Positions 51,771-61,213 are shown, counted from the first letter of the stretch. The stretch: DNA of 64,000 nucleotides from Paenibacillus sp. FSL H7-0326 (GCF_001955535.1 NZ_MPVN01000004.1:544034-608033), one strand, 5' to 3'. The notes: generated by a model from the letters alone, not told the origin. Numbers and translations are program-made.

Positions 51771-53167
51771 TCCGCAGAAATCAGCAGTTGTTAACACAGC
51801 TGTATGTCGGTGTGGATTTCTTCATTATACAGCTTTCTTTTTTACTCGCCTGGTGGCTGAAGTTTGAGAGTGGATTGCTGCCATACGATGTGTCCGTACC
51901 TCTCGAAACTTATACGCTGTGGAGCCTTGTATATGGAGCAGTTGCCATTATCATTGGTTTTCTAGTATCTTTATACACGCCTAAGCGTAAGAAGCGGTAT
52001 GCCGAGGATTTTTGGAAAATTATCGAGATTCATTTAATCAGCTTATTCATTTTGTTAAGCTTGATGTTTTTCTTCAAAGAAGTGGATATTTCCCGTGCCT
52101 ATCTGGGAATGTACATGATCGGGAACATTACCTTTACCCTGCTGTACCGCTATGTATTAAAACAGATTCTTAAGTCCTTACGTCAAAAAGGGTACAATCG
52201 TCAGTTTATGCTCATACTAGGAGCGGGCTCTCTTGGCCGAACATTCTACAATAATTTGCGACAGTATCCTGACTTAGGTTATGAGGTCATTGGCTTTCTG
52301 GACGATTATCGGAAGTGGGATACAGACGAGCAGAAGCATTTCAAGCCGATTCTAGGCTCGATGGATGATCTTTCAGCCATTCTTTCTAAACATTTGATCG
52401 ATGAAGTTGTACTCGCTCTCCCGCTGGATGCACACAGCAAATATCCGGAGATTATTAACACATGTGAAAAAGCAGGTGTCCGCACCTTAATCATCCCGGA
52501 CTTTTTTGATTATTTGCCAGCGCGCCCGATGTTTGATTACTTTGCCGGCATGCCGCTTATCAACGTAAGAGACATTCCGCTCGATCTGACGATGAACCGA
52601 TTGGTCAAGCGGGTGTTCGATATCGTCTTTTCCATACTGGCCATTATCATTACCCTCCCATTGATGCTGCTTGTTGCGCTGGGGGTGAAGCTGACTTCAC
52701 CTGGACCGATTATTTTTAAACAAGAGCGTGTGGGCCTGAACCGCAGAACCTTCCATATGTATAAGTTTCGCTCGATGAAGCTGCTTCCAGAGGGAATGGT
52801 GGACACCGGCTGGACTACTCGTAATGACCCGAGACGCACGAGATTCGGCTCCTTCATAAGAGCTACGAGTCTAGATGAGCTTCCACAGTTCTTCAACGTA
52901 CTGCTCGGACATATGAGTGTGGTTGGTCCGCGTCCGGAGCGTCCGTACTTTGTGAATCAGTTCAAGGAGGAAATTCCGAAATACATGATTAAGCATCATG
53001 TGCGTCCAGGGATTACTGGGCTTGCCCAGAGCCAGGGACTACGTGGAGACACTTCTATTCAGGACCGGATCGAGCAGGATATTTTCTATATTGAGAATTG
53101 GTCCCTGCTGTTTGACATCAAAATTATTTTTAAGACCATCCTTAATGGATTTAAGAACGCATACTGA
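51767..53167 (+). CDS. Undecaprenyl-phosphate glucose/galactose phosphotransferase (WbaP/WcaJ-like)
   Basis: The 466-residue protein has four or five N-terminal membrane segments (~10-130), a CoA-binding-like Rossmann segment (~140-240: MLILGAGSLGRTFY) and the C-terminal bacterial sugar transferase domain (~275-466). The latter has KRVFDIVFSILAIIITLPLML, GPIIFKQERVGLNRRTFHMYKFRSM, ATSLDELPQFFNVLLG, VGPRPERPYF and RPGITGLAQ. It transfers a sugar-1-phosphate to undecaprenyl phosphate to start a glycan repeat unit. It is the last gene of the locus, with a terminator after it. Confidence 0.92.
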   Translation: MIRRNQQLLTQLYVGVDFFIIQLSFLLAWWLKFESGLLPYDVSVPLETYTLWSLVYGAVAIIIGFLVSLYTPKRKKRYAEDFWKIIEIHLISLFILLSLMFFFKEVDISRAYLGMYMIGNITFTLLYRYVLKQILKSLRQKGYNRQFMLILGAGSLGRTFYNNLRQYPDLGYEVIGFLDDYRKWDTDEQKHFKPILGSMDDLSAILSKHLIDEVVLALPLDAHSKYPEIINTCEKAGVRTLIIPDFFDYLPARPMFDYFAGMPLINVRDIPLDLTMNRLVKRVFDIVFSILAIIITLPLMLLVALGVKLTSPGPIIFKQERVGLNRRTFHMYKFRSMKLLPEGMVDTGWTTRNDPRRTRFGSFIRATSLDELPQFFNVLLGHMSVVGPRPERPYFVNQFKEEIPKYMIKHHVRPGITGLAQSQGLRGDTSIQDRIEQDIFYIENWSLLFDIKIIFKTILNGFKNAY

Positions 53168-53176
53168 AAGCTATGA

Positions 53177-53229
53177 AAAAAGATGGCAGACTCTTGCTCC
53201 AAGAGAACGCCATCTTTTTCTTTACCGTC
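53177..53229 (+). terminator. Intrinsic terminator ending the polysaccharide locus
   Basis: AAAGATGGC pairs with GCCATCTTT, enclosing a second stem CTCTTG/CAAGAG, followed by T5. Confidence 0.85.
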
Positions 53230-53291
53230 CTTATTACCTGCCTCTATCTAATCAAAATATCTCCCTCTACCTATTACCTTAAACTGTCCGC

Positions 53292-53672
53292 CTAATTCAC
53301 ACCCATTTCAAGAATAATGCCCTTTTCTGCAAGATTATCGAGACACTCCTTCATGTAGACATCGTCATGCTCATCATACCGCGCATGGGACATCACATCG
53401 TATGCTTCCGCCCAATCCCAAGGATCGGTCTGCTTTCCGCGATAAGCGGGATTCTCCCATAGGCTGTCTACGTTGTATCCTCGGTTTTTCATTTCTTCCA
53501 TAATTAAAATGTGGTAACGAACCAGCTTCAGCGGATGATAGTCAAACACATAATTCACGGTCGCGTGTTTCTTGCCCCATCCGCCGCCCCGCAGGGCGCA
53601 GCATTCCCGGTGCTGTCCCAGCAGCTGGGGTCTCGGGAGCACACGGATTAGATCTTCATGCCACAAACGCAT
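53292..53672 (-). CDS. Pyrimidine-dimer DNA glycosylase, DenV/T4 endonuclease V-like
   Basis: The 126-residue protein has the N-terminal pattern MRLWHEDLIRVLPRPQLLGQ followed by HRECCALRG and GWGKKHATVNYVF, as in the short bacterial family related to T4 endonuclease V. In that enzyme, Thr2 is the catalytic amine; here residue 2 is Arg, as in the bacterial TIGR02328-type group, so the same chemistry cannot be assumed. RGYNVDSLWENPAYRGK is also conserved. GGGTGAGAA precedes ATG 53672. It diverges from the heme oxygenase-phytochrome operon. A role in UV repair is likely but unproven. Confidence 0.75.
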   Translation of the reverse strand: MRLWHEDLIRVLPRPQLLGQHRECCALRGGGWGKKHATVNYVFDYHPLKLVRYHILIMEEMKNRGYNVDSLWENPAYRGKQTDPWDWAEAYDVMSHARYDEHDDVYMKECLDNLAEKGIILEMGVN

Positions 53673-53869
53673 TTATATTTCTCACCCAATCATCGTTTAT
53701 TTCTATTTATATAAGCATAGGCGAGAGGATTTAAGCAGGTCAATGGCAAACATCTTCCTATGGGGTTAATTGAAAATCTATCGTTTTTTCGACAAACATT
53801 GTTTATACTGAAAGAATTGGATTTTGATCTATATTTTTTAATTTTATAGGAATAGGGAGGTTCGTGGAT

Positions 53870-54466
53870 ATGACAACCATTATGGAACAGCTCAGGAAAG
53901 AAACGGCGGAGGATCATGATCAGATTGAGCAAAATGATTACGCCACAGCCATTATGAACCATACCCTTACTACAGCCCAATACCAGGCGTATCTAGAGAA
54001 ATTTTACGGCTTTATTCTGCCGATCGAACAGCAAATTGCAAAGATAGATGGTGTCCAGGAGCTCGGCATCGATATGAAGCACCGTGCCAAATCACCACTG
54101 CTGGAGCAGGATCTGGCATTCATTTCTTCGAATAGAGAGCAGATTCCCATCTGCAATGACATTCCCGAGATCGCTTCAACCGAACAGCTGCTGGGTTATC
54201 TATATGTCATTGAAGGCTCCACGCTGGGAGGACAGATCATTACCCGTAAGCTGAAGGACCATCTTGCCCTGGAGCCAGGAGCGGGACTCTCTTATTTTAA
54301 TGCTTATGGACAAGATACACGTACGCAGTGGAAAGAATTAAGTGAGACGATGAACACGGCTGTTGAAGCCGGTGCGGATCGCGAGATAATCGTTGGTACG
54401 GCAAAAGAGACCTTCCGATTGCTCAATCAATGGCTTATCAGCCGTACTGCTGGTAGCCAATTATAA
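53870..54466 (+). CDS. Heme oxygenase (biliverdin-producing, BphO-like)
   Basis: This enzyme opens heme to biliverdin, CO and iron. The 198-residue protein fits bacterial heme oxygenases: LRKETAEDHDQIEQND with the probable proximal histidine near residue 16, and YLYVIEGSTLGGQIITRKL, the distal helix. GGGAGG nine nt before ATG 53870 is better placed than for the upstream GTG 53864. The next gene, 18 bp on, is a bacteriophytochrome that needs biliverdin, so the pair supplies and uses the chromophore. Confidence 0.92.
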   Translation: MTTIMEQLRKETAEDHDQIEQNDYATAIMNHTLTTAQYQAYLEKFYGFILPIEQQIAKIDGVQELGIDMKHRAKSPLLEQDLAFISSNREQIPICNDIPEIASTEQLLGYLYVIEGSTLGGQIITRKLKDHLALEPGAGLSYFNAYGQDTRTQWKELSETMNTAVEAGADREIIVGTAKETFRLLNQWLISRTAGSQL

Positions 54467-54484
54467 AGGGAGGATCTTACGACA

Positions 54485-57043
54485 ATGTCAGGAACCGGGG
54501 ATTACCAGGATGACCAGTTATTGAATCGAACACTGTACAATTCACAAGAGGAACTCGATCCGGGTGAGCCTATAGACCTGACCAATTGTGAGAAGGAGCC
54601 GATACATATTCCGGGAATGATTCAGCCGCATGGGGTTTTGATCTCCGTGTTGAGTGAATCTCCCCATACGATTGTGCAATGCAGTGCCAATACCTTTGAA
54701 TTTTTCGGACGAAAAGCGGAGGAGCTGATCGGAACACCAGTTGCAGATCTCATTGGCGGGGAGTCGCTGCAAGAGCTGATTGATCGTAATTTAAGCGCGA
54801 GTGATACGTCAGATCTGCAATATATGAGTTTAAAGATTAACGCTGGTGATACAGATGATCGTTTCTTTGGCATCGCTCATTCCAGCGAAGGTCTGATTAT
54901 ATTAGAGCTTGAGCCGGCTCAAGAAGAGCCGTCTACGACGAATGATTATAACTGGATTCATAACTTCTTCAGTCGAGTTAAGCGTACCAGTACGAGATAT
55001 GAGGCCAGCCAGGTGGTTGCTGAACAAGTGAAGGAGATGCTTGGGTACGACCGGGTCATGGTCTATGAATTTGATGAGCAGTGGAATGGTAAGGTTATAG
55101 CGGAAGCGAGGGAAGTGGGGCTGGAACCTTTTTTGGGTCATCACTATCCAGCCTCCGATATTCCGAGACAAGCCCGTGAGCTCTACCTCCGCAACTGGCT
55201 TAGAACGATTGTTGACGTAGATTATGCACCTGTGCCGATTGTGCCGACTGTGCAGCCATTGACAGGTAAACCGCTGAACCTCAGCCTGTCTGTGCTCAGA
55301 AGTGTATCTCCCATGCACATTGAATATCTGCAGAACATGGGAGTCCAGGCCACGGTAACGATATCTCTGATTCATGATGGCGAGCTGTGGGGACTGATTA
55401 CGTGCCATCACTATTCTCCTAAATATGTGCCCCACCGTATAAGGAACCTGTGTAATTTTTTGGGTGCTTTCTTCAGCAGTGAATTGGTTCAGCGTCAGCA
55501 GCTGGATGATTATCAGGAAGAGATTAGGCTGAGACAGACCGCTTCGCGAATTGTGCAGATCTTTATTGGCAATACAAGCTCAAACCGTGTGATTGCGGAT
55601 TTGGATAAGGAGCAGGAGTCTTTGCTTCATCTGATGAAAGCATCAGGAGTGGTCGTATCGTATCAGAATGATCTCATGTTTTATGGGAAGACGCCTTCTG
55701 CTGAACAGGTTCGAGATCTGGCAGACTGGCTTTCGAGTCAAGCGAAGGACTATACCTATCATTCTTCGAAGCTGAGTGCAGAGTATCCTCCAGCTGAGAA
55801 ATACAAAAAAGTAGGCTCTGGAGTGCTCTATCTGTCTATGGACCAAATGCATCGGGATTATATCATTTGGTTCAGAGCCGAGGTGCTTCAGACCGTGGAT
55901 TGGGCAGGCGATCCAGCGAAAGCGGTCATAAAAGCAGACGACGGGTACCGCTTGTCTCCCCGCAAATCTTTTGAAAAATGGCGAGAGGTAGTAGAATCAA
56001 CTTCGTATCCTTGGCTGAGCAAGGAGCTGAATATTCTCCCTGAGCTAAAAAGTATTGTTCGGAGCCAGACAGAGAATCAGCTCAGACAGATGGAAGTAGA
56101 AGCGATTCAAAATGCCCGCATTCTTCGAGATAATGAACACCGGTATTTGCAGCTGATGGAGCTGTCTCCGGTCGGATTTTTTACGGTAACCCAAGGCAAG
56201 ATCATATACTGTAATTCTAAAGCAGCACAGCAGCTTGGCTACGAGTCAACAGAAGAGCTGAACGGCAAAGCGTTTCATCATTATATCGCTGATTCATCAA
56301 AGGATGGTTTTCATCAGAAGATGGAAGAGCTTGATACGGGAAATACTGAGCTGATTACAGGCAAATCTTATTTCAAACAGGCTGATGGTGATTCACTCCT
56401 TCTGGAGTATACGCTGGCTTCTGTTATGCATGGGGGCGAGCCGTCCTTTATGATTCTAATCCATCAGGGTGTATCCAGTAGTGACAAAAAGGAATATGCG
56501 GAAATGACAGATCAGCTCAAAAGCTATCTTGTTACCGATTCGCTCACAGGACTTTCGATCTGCTCTGTTTTTGATAGAGAGCTGTGTCAGGAATGGGAGA
56601 GCTGTATAGTAGAAAAATACTCCATGGGGCTGCTCATGATTGATGTAGATGATTTTCGTACGTACAATCTTACCCATGGGCTTAAGAACGGAGATCTCTG
56701 TCTGCAATGGGTTGCTGACGTCCTGAGAGTACTTGGAGAAAGGGAAGAATATCATGCTTCCATTTGTAGAAGAAGCGGCGGCAAATTCAGGCTGCGGCTC
56801 AAGGATGTGACCAAAGAAGTGATGCTGACCCTGGCAGAAGAGATCAGACAAGGAGTAGAGGCGCTTCAAATCCCTGTACAACATAGTCTACATGAATACA
56901 ATCATGAATGGTTGACCGTAAGCGTTGGTGCAGCGGTCATATTGCCCGATGCAACGACTCATCCTGATGTTTTGTTCGAGCAAGCAGAAGCTTCCCTGCG
57001 TTCAGCCAAAAACCAAGGTAAGAACAATGTTACGATGCTATAA
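54485..57043 (+). CDS. Bacteriophytochrome with PAS and degenerate GGDEF output domain
   Basis: This is an 852-residue red/far-red photoreceptor. The PAS2 domain (~28-140) has Cys35 in LTNCEKEPIHIPG, the usual biliverdin attachment site. The GAF domain (~155-330) has PASDIP (222-227) and H278 in SPMHIEYL. The PHY domain (~345-515) has the tongue parts WFRAE and SPRKSF. A further PAS domain (~550-660) and a GGDEF-type domain (~680-852) follow. The GGDEF motif reads SGGKF (764-768, bases 56774-56788) in place of GGDEF, so diguanylate cyclase activity is doubtful, although TDSLTGL and MIDVDDF are kept. No histidine kinase is present. It may act by binding a partner or nucleotide. GGGAGG precedes ATG 54485. 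Confidence 0.92.
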   Translation: MSGTGDYQDDQLLNRTLYNSQEELDPGEPIDLTNCEKEPIHIPGMIQPHGVLISVLSESPHTIVQCSANTFEFFGRKAEELIGTPVADLIGGESLQELIDRNLSASDTSDLQYMSLKINAGDTDDRFFGIAHSSEGLIILELEPAQEEPSTTNDYNWIHNFFSRVKRTSTRYEASQVVAEQVKEMLGYDRVMVYEFDEQWNGKVIAEAREVGLEPFLGHHYPASDIPRQARELYLRNWLRTIVDVDYAPVPIVPTVQPLTGKPLNLSLSVLRSVSPMHIEYLQNMGVQATVTISLIHDGELWGLITCHHYSPKYVPHRIRNLCNFLGAFFSSELVQRQQLDDYQEEIRLRQTASRIVQIFIGNTSSNRVIADLDKEQESLLHLMKASGVVVSYQNDLMFYGKTPSAEQVRDLADWLSSQAKDYTYHSSKLSAEYPPAEKYKKVGSGVLYLSMDQMHRDYIIWFRAEVLQTVDWAGDPAKAVIKADDGYRLSPRKSFEKWREVVESTSYPWLSKELNILPELKSIVRSQTENQLRQMEVEAIQNARILRDNEHRYLQLMELSPVGFFTVTQGKIIYCNSKAAQQLGYESTEELNGKAFHHYIADSSKDGFHQKMEELDTGNTELITGKSYFKQADGDSLLLEYTLASVMHGGEPSFMILIHQGVSSSDKKEYAEMTDQLKSYLVTDSLTGLSICSVFDRELCQEWESCIVEKYSMGLLMIDVDDFRTYNLTHGLKNGDLCLQWVADVLRVLGEREEYHASICRRSGGKFRLRLKDVTKEVMLTLAEEIRQGVEALQIPVQHSLHEYNHEWLTVSVGAAVILPDATTHPDVLFEQAEASLRSAKNQGKNNVTML

Positions 57044-57210
57044 CGGAACTTATTTCATAAATGATTCATTCAATTCTATTTCATCATGAATGAGTTACTA
57101 CATTAATTCACGATGAATTTAAGGTTCTCTATAAACTTTTGGAAGTATTTTGCAGATAATTAGCTTAGGGGCTGTCCTTAAGCACACCATTCAGACTCGC
57201 TTGGAAGGCT

Positions 57211-57241
57211 GCTTAGATCGCGCCTCTTAGCGGGTCTTTTT
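57211..57241 (+). terminator. Probable terminator after the phytochrome gene
   Basis: AGATC.CGC pairs with GCG.GTCT (one mismatch, one wobble), followed by T6. Confidence 0.55.
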
Positions 57242-57295
57242 TGATAGCTCGGAAGAATCATATAAATTACATAAGCGTAAGTGAGGTTTTAGGAT

Positions 57296-57772
57296 ATGGC
57301 AAAAGCAACCCGAAGACCCAAAGAGTTTACACAGGCCCAGCTGTATGAGCTCAGACATAATCCGAATGTGTCCAGTATAGAGGGCAGGAATATTACATAC
57401 ACACCCGTTTTCAAAATTGCTGCGATACGGGCAGATCAGGACGGCATACGGCCAAGGGAGATTTTTATACGCGGCGGCTTCTGCTTGGAAGCGATAGGTA
57501 CCGATACTCCGAAGAGATGCCTGCAGCGATGGAGGGCGATCTTTGATAAGTATGGAGAGAAGGGGCTTATGAATGAGGGCAGACAGCGACATGACCGTAA
57601 GCACTGGACCTTGGAGGAGAAGCTGCAGGATAAGCTTCATGTTGCGGAGGAGCAGATTCGTCTACTGAAGGATGAGAATGCTCAATTAAAACGGGAGCTG
57701 AGAGAATTGCAGAAGCTCTACGCGGAGAAGCCCAAACGATTATATGTCCGTAATCGGGTAAGTGAGCATTAG
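57296..57772 (+). CDS. Orphan helix-turn-helix protein, IS3 OrfA-like
   Basis: The 158-residue protein has an N-terminal DNA-binding-like region (EFTQAQLYELRHNPNVSSIE, DGIRPREIFIRGGFCLEAIG, KRCLQRWRAIFDKYGEKGL) and a C-terminal coiled coil (~115-150: LHVAEEQIRLLKDENAQLKR). This layout is that of IS3-family OrfA or a related stand-alone HTH protein. No OrfB integrase frame and no inverted terminal repeats were seen on either side, so it is either a relic or a domesticated regulator. GTGAGG lies some way before ATG 57296. Confidence 0.65.
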   Translation: MAKATRRPKEFTQAQLYELRHNPNVSSIEGRNITYTPVFKIAAIRADQDGIRPREIFIRGGFCLEAIGTDTPKRCLQRWRAIFDKYGEKGLMNEGRQRHDRKHWTLEEKLQDKLHVAEEQIRLLKDENAQLKRELRELQKLYAEKPKRLYVRNRVSEH

Positions 57773-57906
57773 GGCTGGATTGTTAAATTTGCAATTGAAT
57801 TAAATGAGTGAATGGTTTAGAGCACAAATGTTTAATCCGGTTAAATTAAATCAATGACAGCGTAATTAAGGCAGCTCCCTATCCGTGGCTTCCTAGTTCC
57901 TGTGTA

Positions 57907-57941
57907 AACCTGCTCTTTCGCGAGAAAGGCGCAGGTTTTTT
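57907..57941 (+). terminator. Intrinsic terminator upstream of pcrB
   Basis: AACCTGC.CTTTC pairs with GAAAG.GCAGGTT around CGCGA, followed by T6. It ends transcription from the region of the HTH gene before the pcrB operon. Confidence 0.85.
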
Positions 57942-58063
57942 GGTATTCCATACTCCGTTTCCAGCTAAAAATCTTGTTCGCCTCGCATACGAACATTGAC
58001 TTACCTTATCCCCTATCATAGACTTGTTTTAGTAGTGATTTGCTCGCGTGGAGGAATGGAATT

Positions 58064-58774
58064 TTGAAGGAAATGATCAAGGAATGGAAGCATATTTTCA
58101 AACTCGATCCTGACCGGGAACTGACGGATGAGGCGCTTGATGCGGTATGCATGTCCGGATCCGATGCGATTATGATCGGCGGCTCTTCCGGCGTCACGTA
58201 CGATAACACGGTGGACCTGCTGTCCAGGGTACGGAGATACGAGCTTCCATGTGTACAAGAAATTTCTGACCTTGAGGCGGTTGTCCCGGGATTTGATCTG
58301 TACATGGTCCCCATGGTGCTGAACGCACAGGATACGCGCTGGATCACCGGACAGCATCAGGCAGCCATTGAGCAGTTTGGGTATATGATTCCTTGGGAGC
58401 TTATTGTGTGTGAAGGATATATTGTATTGAACCCGGATTCAACGGTAGCGCGGCTGACTTCTCCGAATACAGACCTTGAGGCCGAAGGGGTTGCTGCTTA
58501 CGTACAGGTAGCGGACAGACTGATGAATCTGCCTGTTGTGTATATTGAATACAGTGGAACCTTCGGTGAGATGGAAAAGGTAGAGGCTGCTCGCCATGCA
58601 GCATTCCAGTCTCAGCTATTTTATGGCGGCGGAATTGTTGATTATGATACAGCAGCTCAGGCGGCAAAAGCAGCACACACTATTGTTGTCGGTAATGCCG
58701 TTTATTATGATCTGCCATCAGCGCTTGCTACGGTTCAGGCTGTCAAACCAGGTGAGAACAAACAAACCGGGTGA
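58064..58774 (+). CDS. pcrB: Heptaprenylglyceryl phosphate synthase
   Basis: PcrB joins glycerol-1-phosphate to heptaprenyl diphosphate, making an archaeal-type ether lipid precursor found in Bacillales. The 236-residue TIM-barrel protein has FKLDPDRELTDEAL, SGSDAIMIGGSSGVTYDNT, PWELIVCEGYIVLNP, VYIEYSG and FYGGGIVDYDTA (phosphate binding), as in the family. The frame runs to 58040, but TGGAGG at 58050-58055 favours TTG 58064. pcrA and ligA follow in the classic order. Confidence 0.92.
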   Translation: MKEMIKEWKHIFKLDPDRELTDEALDAVCMSGSDAIMIGGSSGVTYDNTVDLLSRVRRYELPCVQEISDLEAVVPGFDLYMVPMVLNAQDTRWITGQHQAAIEQFGYMIPWELIVCEGYIVLNPDSTVARLTSPNTDLEAEGVAAYVQVADRLMNLPVVYIEYSGTFGEMEKVEAARHAAFQSQLFYGGGIVDYDTAAQAAKAAHTIVVGNAVYYDLPSALATVQAVKPGENKQTG

Positions 58775-58814
58775 TGCACTTTTTTTACTTCAATAACGAA
58801 AGGGGCTTGCATGT

Positions 58815-61136
58815 ATGCAATCCATTAATATACAGGACGCTGTTGCACGTCTGAACCCTCCGCAGCGGGAGGCTGTTGTTACAACAGAAGGGCCGCTTCT
58901 TATTATGGCCGGCGCAGGCAGTGGTAAGACGAGAGTGTTGACCCATCGTATCGCTTACTTGATTGCCACTAAGAAAACAGCACCTTGGGGCATTCTCGCC
59001 ATTACATTTACGAATAAGGCAGCACGGGAGATGCAGGAACGGGTATCCAAGCTCGTCGGCTCTGAAGGACGGGATATATGGGTATCCACGTTTCACTCCA
59101 TGTGTGTGCGGATTTTGCGCCGCGATATAGAACGAATCGGATTTACTTCGAACTTTAGTATTCTAGACTCGGCAGATCAGCTGTCGGTTATTCGTAATTG
59201 CATGAAGGATTTGAACATCGATACGAAGAAATTTGAACCCAAAGCGATTCAGTCTGCCATGAGCACCGCGAAGAATGAATTGGTCACTCCGGCACAGTAT
59301 GAAGCGAAGATCGGCGATTATTTTGAAGGTATTGTGGCGAAAGTATACACGATGTACCAAAAACGCCTGAAGGCGAACAACTCGCTTGATTTCGATGACC
59401 TCATCATGACGACCATTCAGCTCTTCAAGGAAGTGCCGGAAGTGCTTGATTTTTATCAAAAGAAATTCCAATACATCCATGTGGACGAGTATCAGGATAC
59501 AAACCGTGCACAATATATGTTAACTCGGATGCTGGCGGACAAGCATCACCGTATATGCGTTGTGGGTGATAGTGACCAGTCGATCTATCGTTGGCGCGGT
59601 GCGGATATCAGCAATATTTTGAACTTTGAAGAGGATTATCCGGAAGCTCGTACGATTCTGCTGGAGCAGAATTATCGATCCACCTCCAACATTCTGGACG
59701 CAGCTAATGCTGTCATCGCCCTTAATTCGGGACGCAAGCCGAAGAAGCTGTGGACGGATAAGACGGGCGGAGACAAGATTAAGGTCTACCGTGCAGATTC
59801 AGAGCATGACGAAGGATACTTTGTTACTTCAGAGATCAGTAAGAACGTCAATAAGGGCAAGAGCTACCAGGATCATGCAATATTGTATCGGACCAACGCA
59901 CAGTCCCGGGTAATCGAGGAAATATTGATTAAGTCCGATATTCCTTACCAAATCGTCGGCGGGATTAAGTTCTATGACCGTAAAGAGATCAAGGACATCC
60001 TTGCTTATTTGCGCCTTCTATCGAACCCTGATGACGATATCAGCCTCACGCGAATTATTAATGTGCCTAAACGCGGCATTGGTGATACGACCGTTGGCAA
60101 GCTCGCTGCCGCAGCAGGGGAGAGAGGCGTGTCCATTTTCAAGGTGCTTGAGGTGGTTGATGATCTGGGGTTTGCTGGACGTACACGCAATGCGCTTGTT
60201 GAATTTTATGATATGATTGCGGCCCTGCATCGGATGGTTGAGTATCTATCGGTAACGGAGCTGACGGAAAAAATACTGGAGATGAGCCAGTATCGTCTGG
60301 AGTTCCAGAACGAGAATACACTGGAGTCCAAGGCCAGACTTGAAAATATAGATGAGTTCCTGTCTGTGACGATGGAATTCGAGAAGAACAACGAAGATAA
60401 GTCGCTGGTTTCGTTCCTAACGGATCTTGCTCTGATCGCTGACATTGACAGCATGAATGATGATGAGGAAGAGCAGGACGATGCAGTCGTTCTGATGACG
60501 ATGCACAGTGCCAAGGGGCTTGAGTTTCCGGTTGTCTTCATTATCGGGATGGAGGAAGGTGTGTTCCCGCACAGCCGGACCTTTATGGATGAGGAGGAGC
60601 TTGAAGAGGAGCGTCGCCTTGCCTATGTAGGGATTACGCGTGCCGAACAGCAGCTCTTCTTGTCCTGTGCTCAAATGCGGACGTTGTTCGGACGGACGAC
60701 AGCGAACCCGCCTTCTCGCTTCCTGGATGAGATTCCGGAAGATCTCAAGGAGGATACGAAAATAGCCCAGGACCGCTATCGCCGCGGAGGAGGCACCAAT
60801 GCTGGCGGTTCCTATGGAGGACGCGGATTCTCTGGAGGAGGAAGCAACTTTGGAGGCTCTCGAACCAGTACCGGCTTCGGTGGTTCCACAGCATCTGCAG
60901 CTGCTTCTAAAGTATCTGTTACGACAGGGAGACCAGCTGCAGCCGCAAGTGCAGCAGGCAGTGGCTCGAAGGATTTCGCCGCAGGCGATAAAGTTCAGCA
61001 TGGCAAATGGGGAACAGGCACGATTGTCTCCATTAAAGGTGCAGGCAATGATATGGAGCTGCAGATTGCTTTTCCTGCGCCGGTTGGTGTGAAACGTCTG
61101 CTTGCCGGTTTTGCGCCGATAACCAAGGTGGAATAA
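58815..61136 (+). CDS. pcrA: ATP-dependent DNA helicase PcrA (UvrD family)
   Basis: PcrA is a 3'-5' superfamily 1 helicase that is essential in Bacillus and works in repair, plasmid replication and removal of recombination or transcription blocks. The 773 residues have Walker A MAGAGSGKTRVL (~32-43), DEYQDTN, GDSDQSIYRWRGA, EQNYRS and MTMHSAKGLEFPVVFI. An unusual Gly/Ser/Ala-rich linker (~655-715: GGSYGGRGFSGGGSNFGGS) joins the core to the C-terminal Tudor-like domain (KVQHGKWGTGTIVSI) that binds RNA polymerase. AAAGGGG before ATG 58815 is the ribosome site. Confidence 0.96.
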   Translation: MQSINIQDAVARLNPPQREAVVTTEGPLLIMAGAGSGKTRVLTHRIAYLIATKKTAPWGILAITFTNKAAREMQERVSKLVGSEGRDIWVSTFHSMCVRILRRDIERIGFTSNFSILDSADQLSVIRNCMKDLNIDTKKFEPKAIQSAMSTAKNELVTPAQYEAKIGDYFEGIVAKVYTMYQKRLKANNSLDFDDLIMTTIQLFKEVPEVLDFYQKKFQYIHVDEYQDTNRAQYMLTRMLADKHHRICVVGDSDQSIYRWRGADISNILNFEEDYPEARTILLEQNYRSTSNILDAANAVIALNSGRKPKKLWTDKTGGDKIKVYRADSEHDEGYFVTSEISKNVNKGKSYQDHAILYRTNAQSRVIEEILIKSDIPYQIVGGIKFYDRKEIKDILAYLRLLSNPDDDISLTRIINVPKRGIGDTTVGKLAAAAGERGVSIFKVLEVVDDLGFAGRTRNALVEFYDMIAALHRMVEYLSVTELTEKILEMSQYRLEFQNENTLESKARLENIDEFLSVTMEFEKNNEDKSLVSFLTDLALIADIDSMNDDEEEQDDAVVLMTMHSAKGLEFPVVFIIGMEEGVFPHSRTFMDEEELEEERRLAYVGITRAEQQLFLSCAQMRTLFGRTTANPPSRFLDEIPEDLKEDTKIAQDRYRRGGGTNAGGSYGGRGFSGGGSNFGGSRTSTGFGGSTASAAASKVSVTTGRPAAAASAAGSGSKDFAAGDKVQHGKWGTGTIVSIKGAGNDMELQIAFPAPVGVKRLLAGFAPITKVE

Positions 61137-61213
61137 TAAGGATGGCAAGGCTATGTGCGCATAGCTTTTGCTGATTAATCGTTCAAGCTTTCGAATTTAA
61201 ACTGAACATCATA

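Noticed and set aside
57296..57772. Complete insertion sequence
   Set aside because: No integrase frame, terminal inverted repeats or target duplications were found around it.
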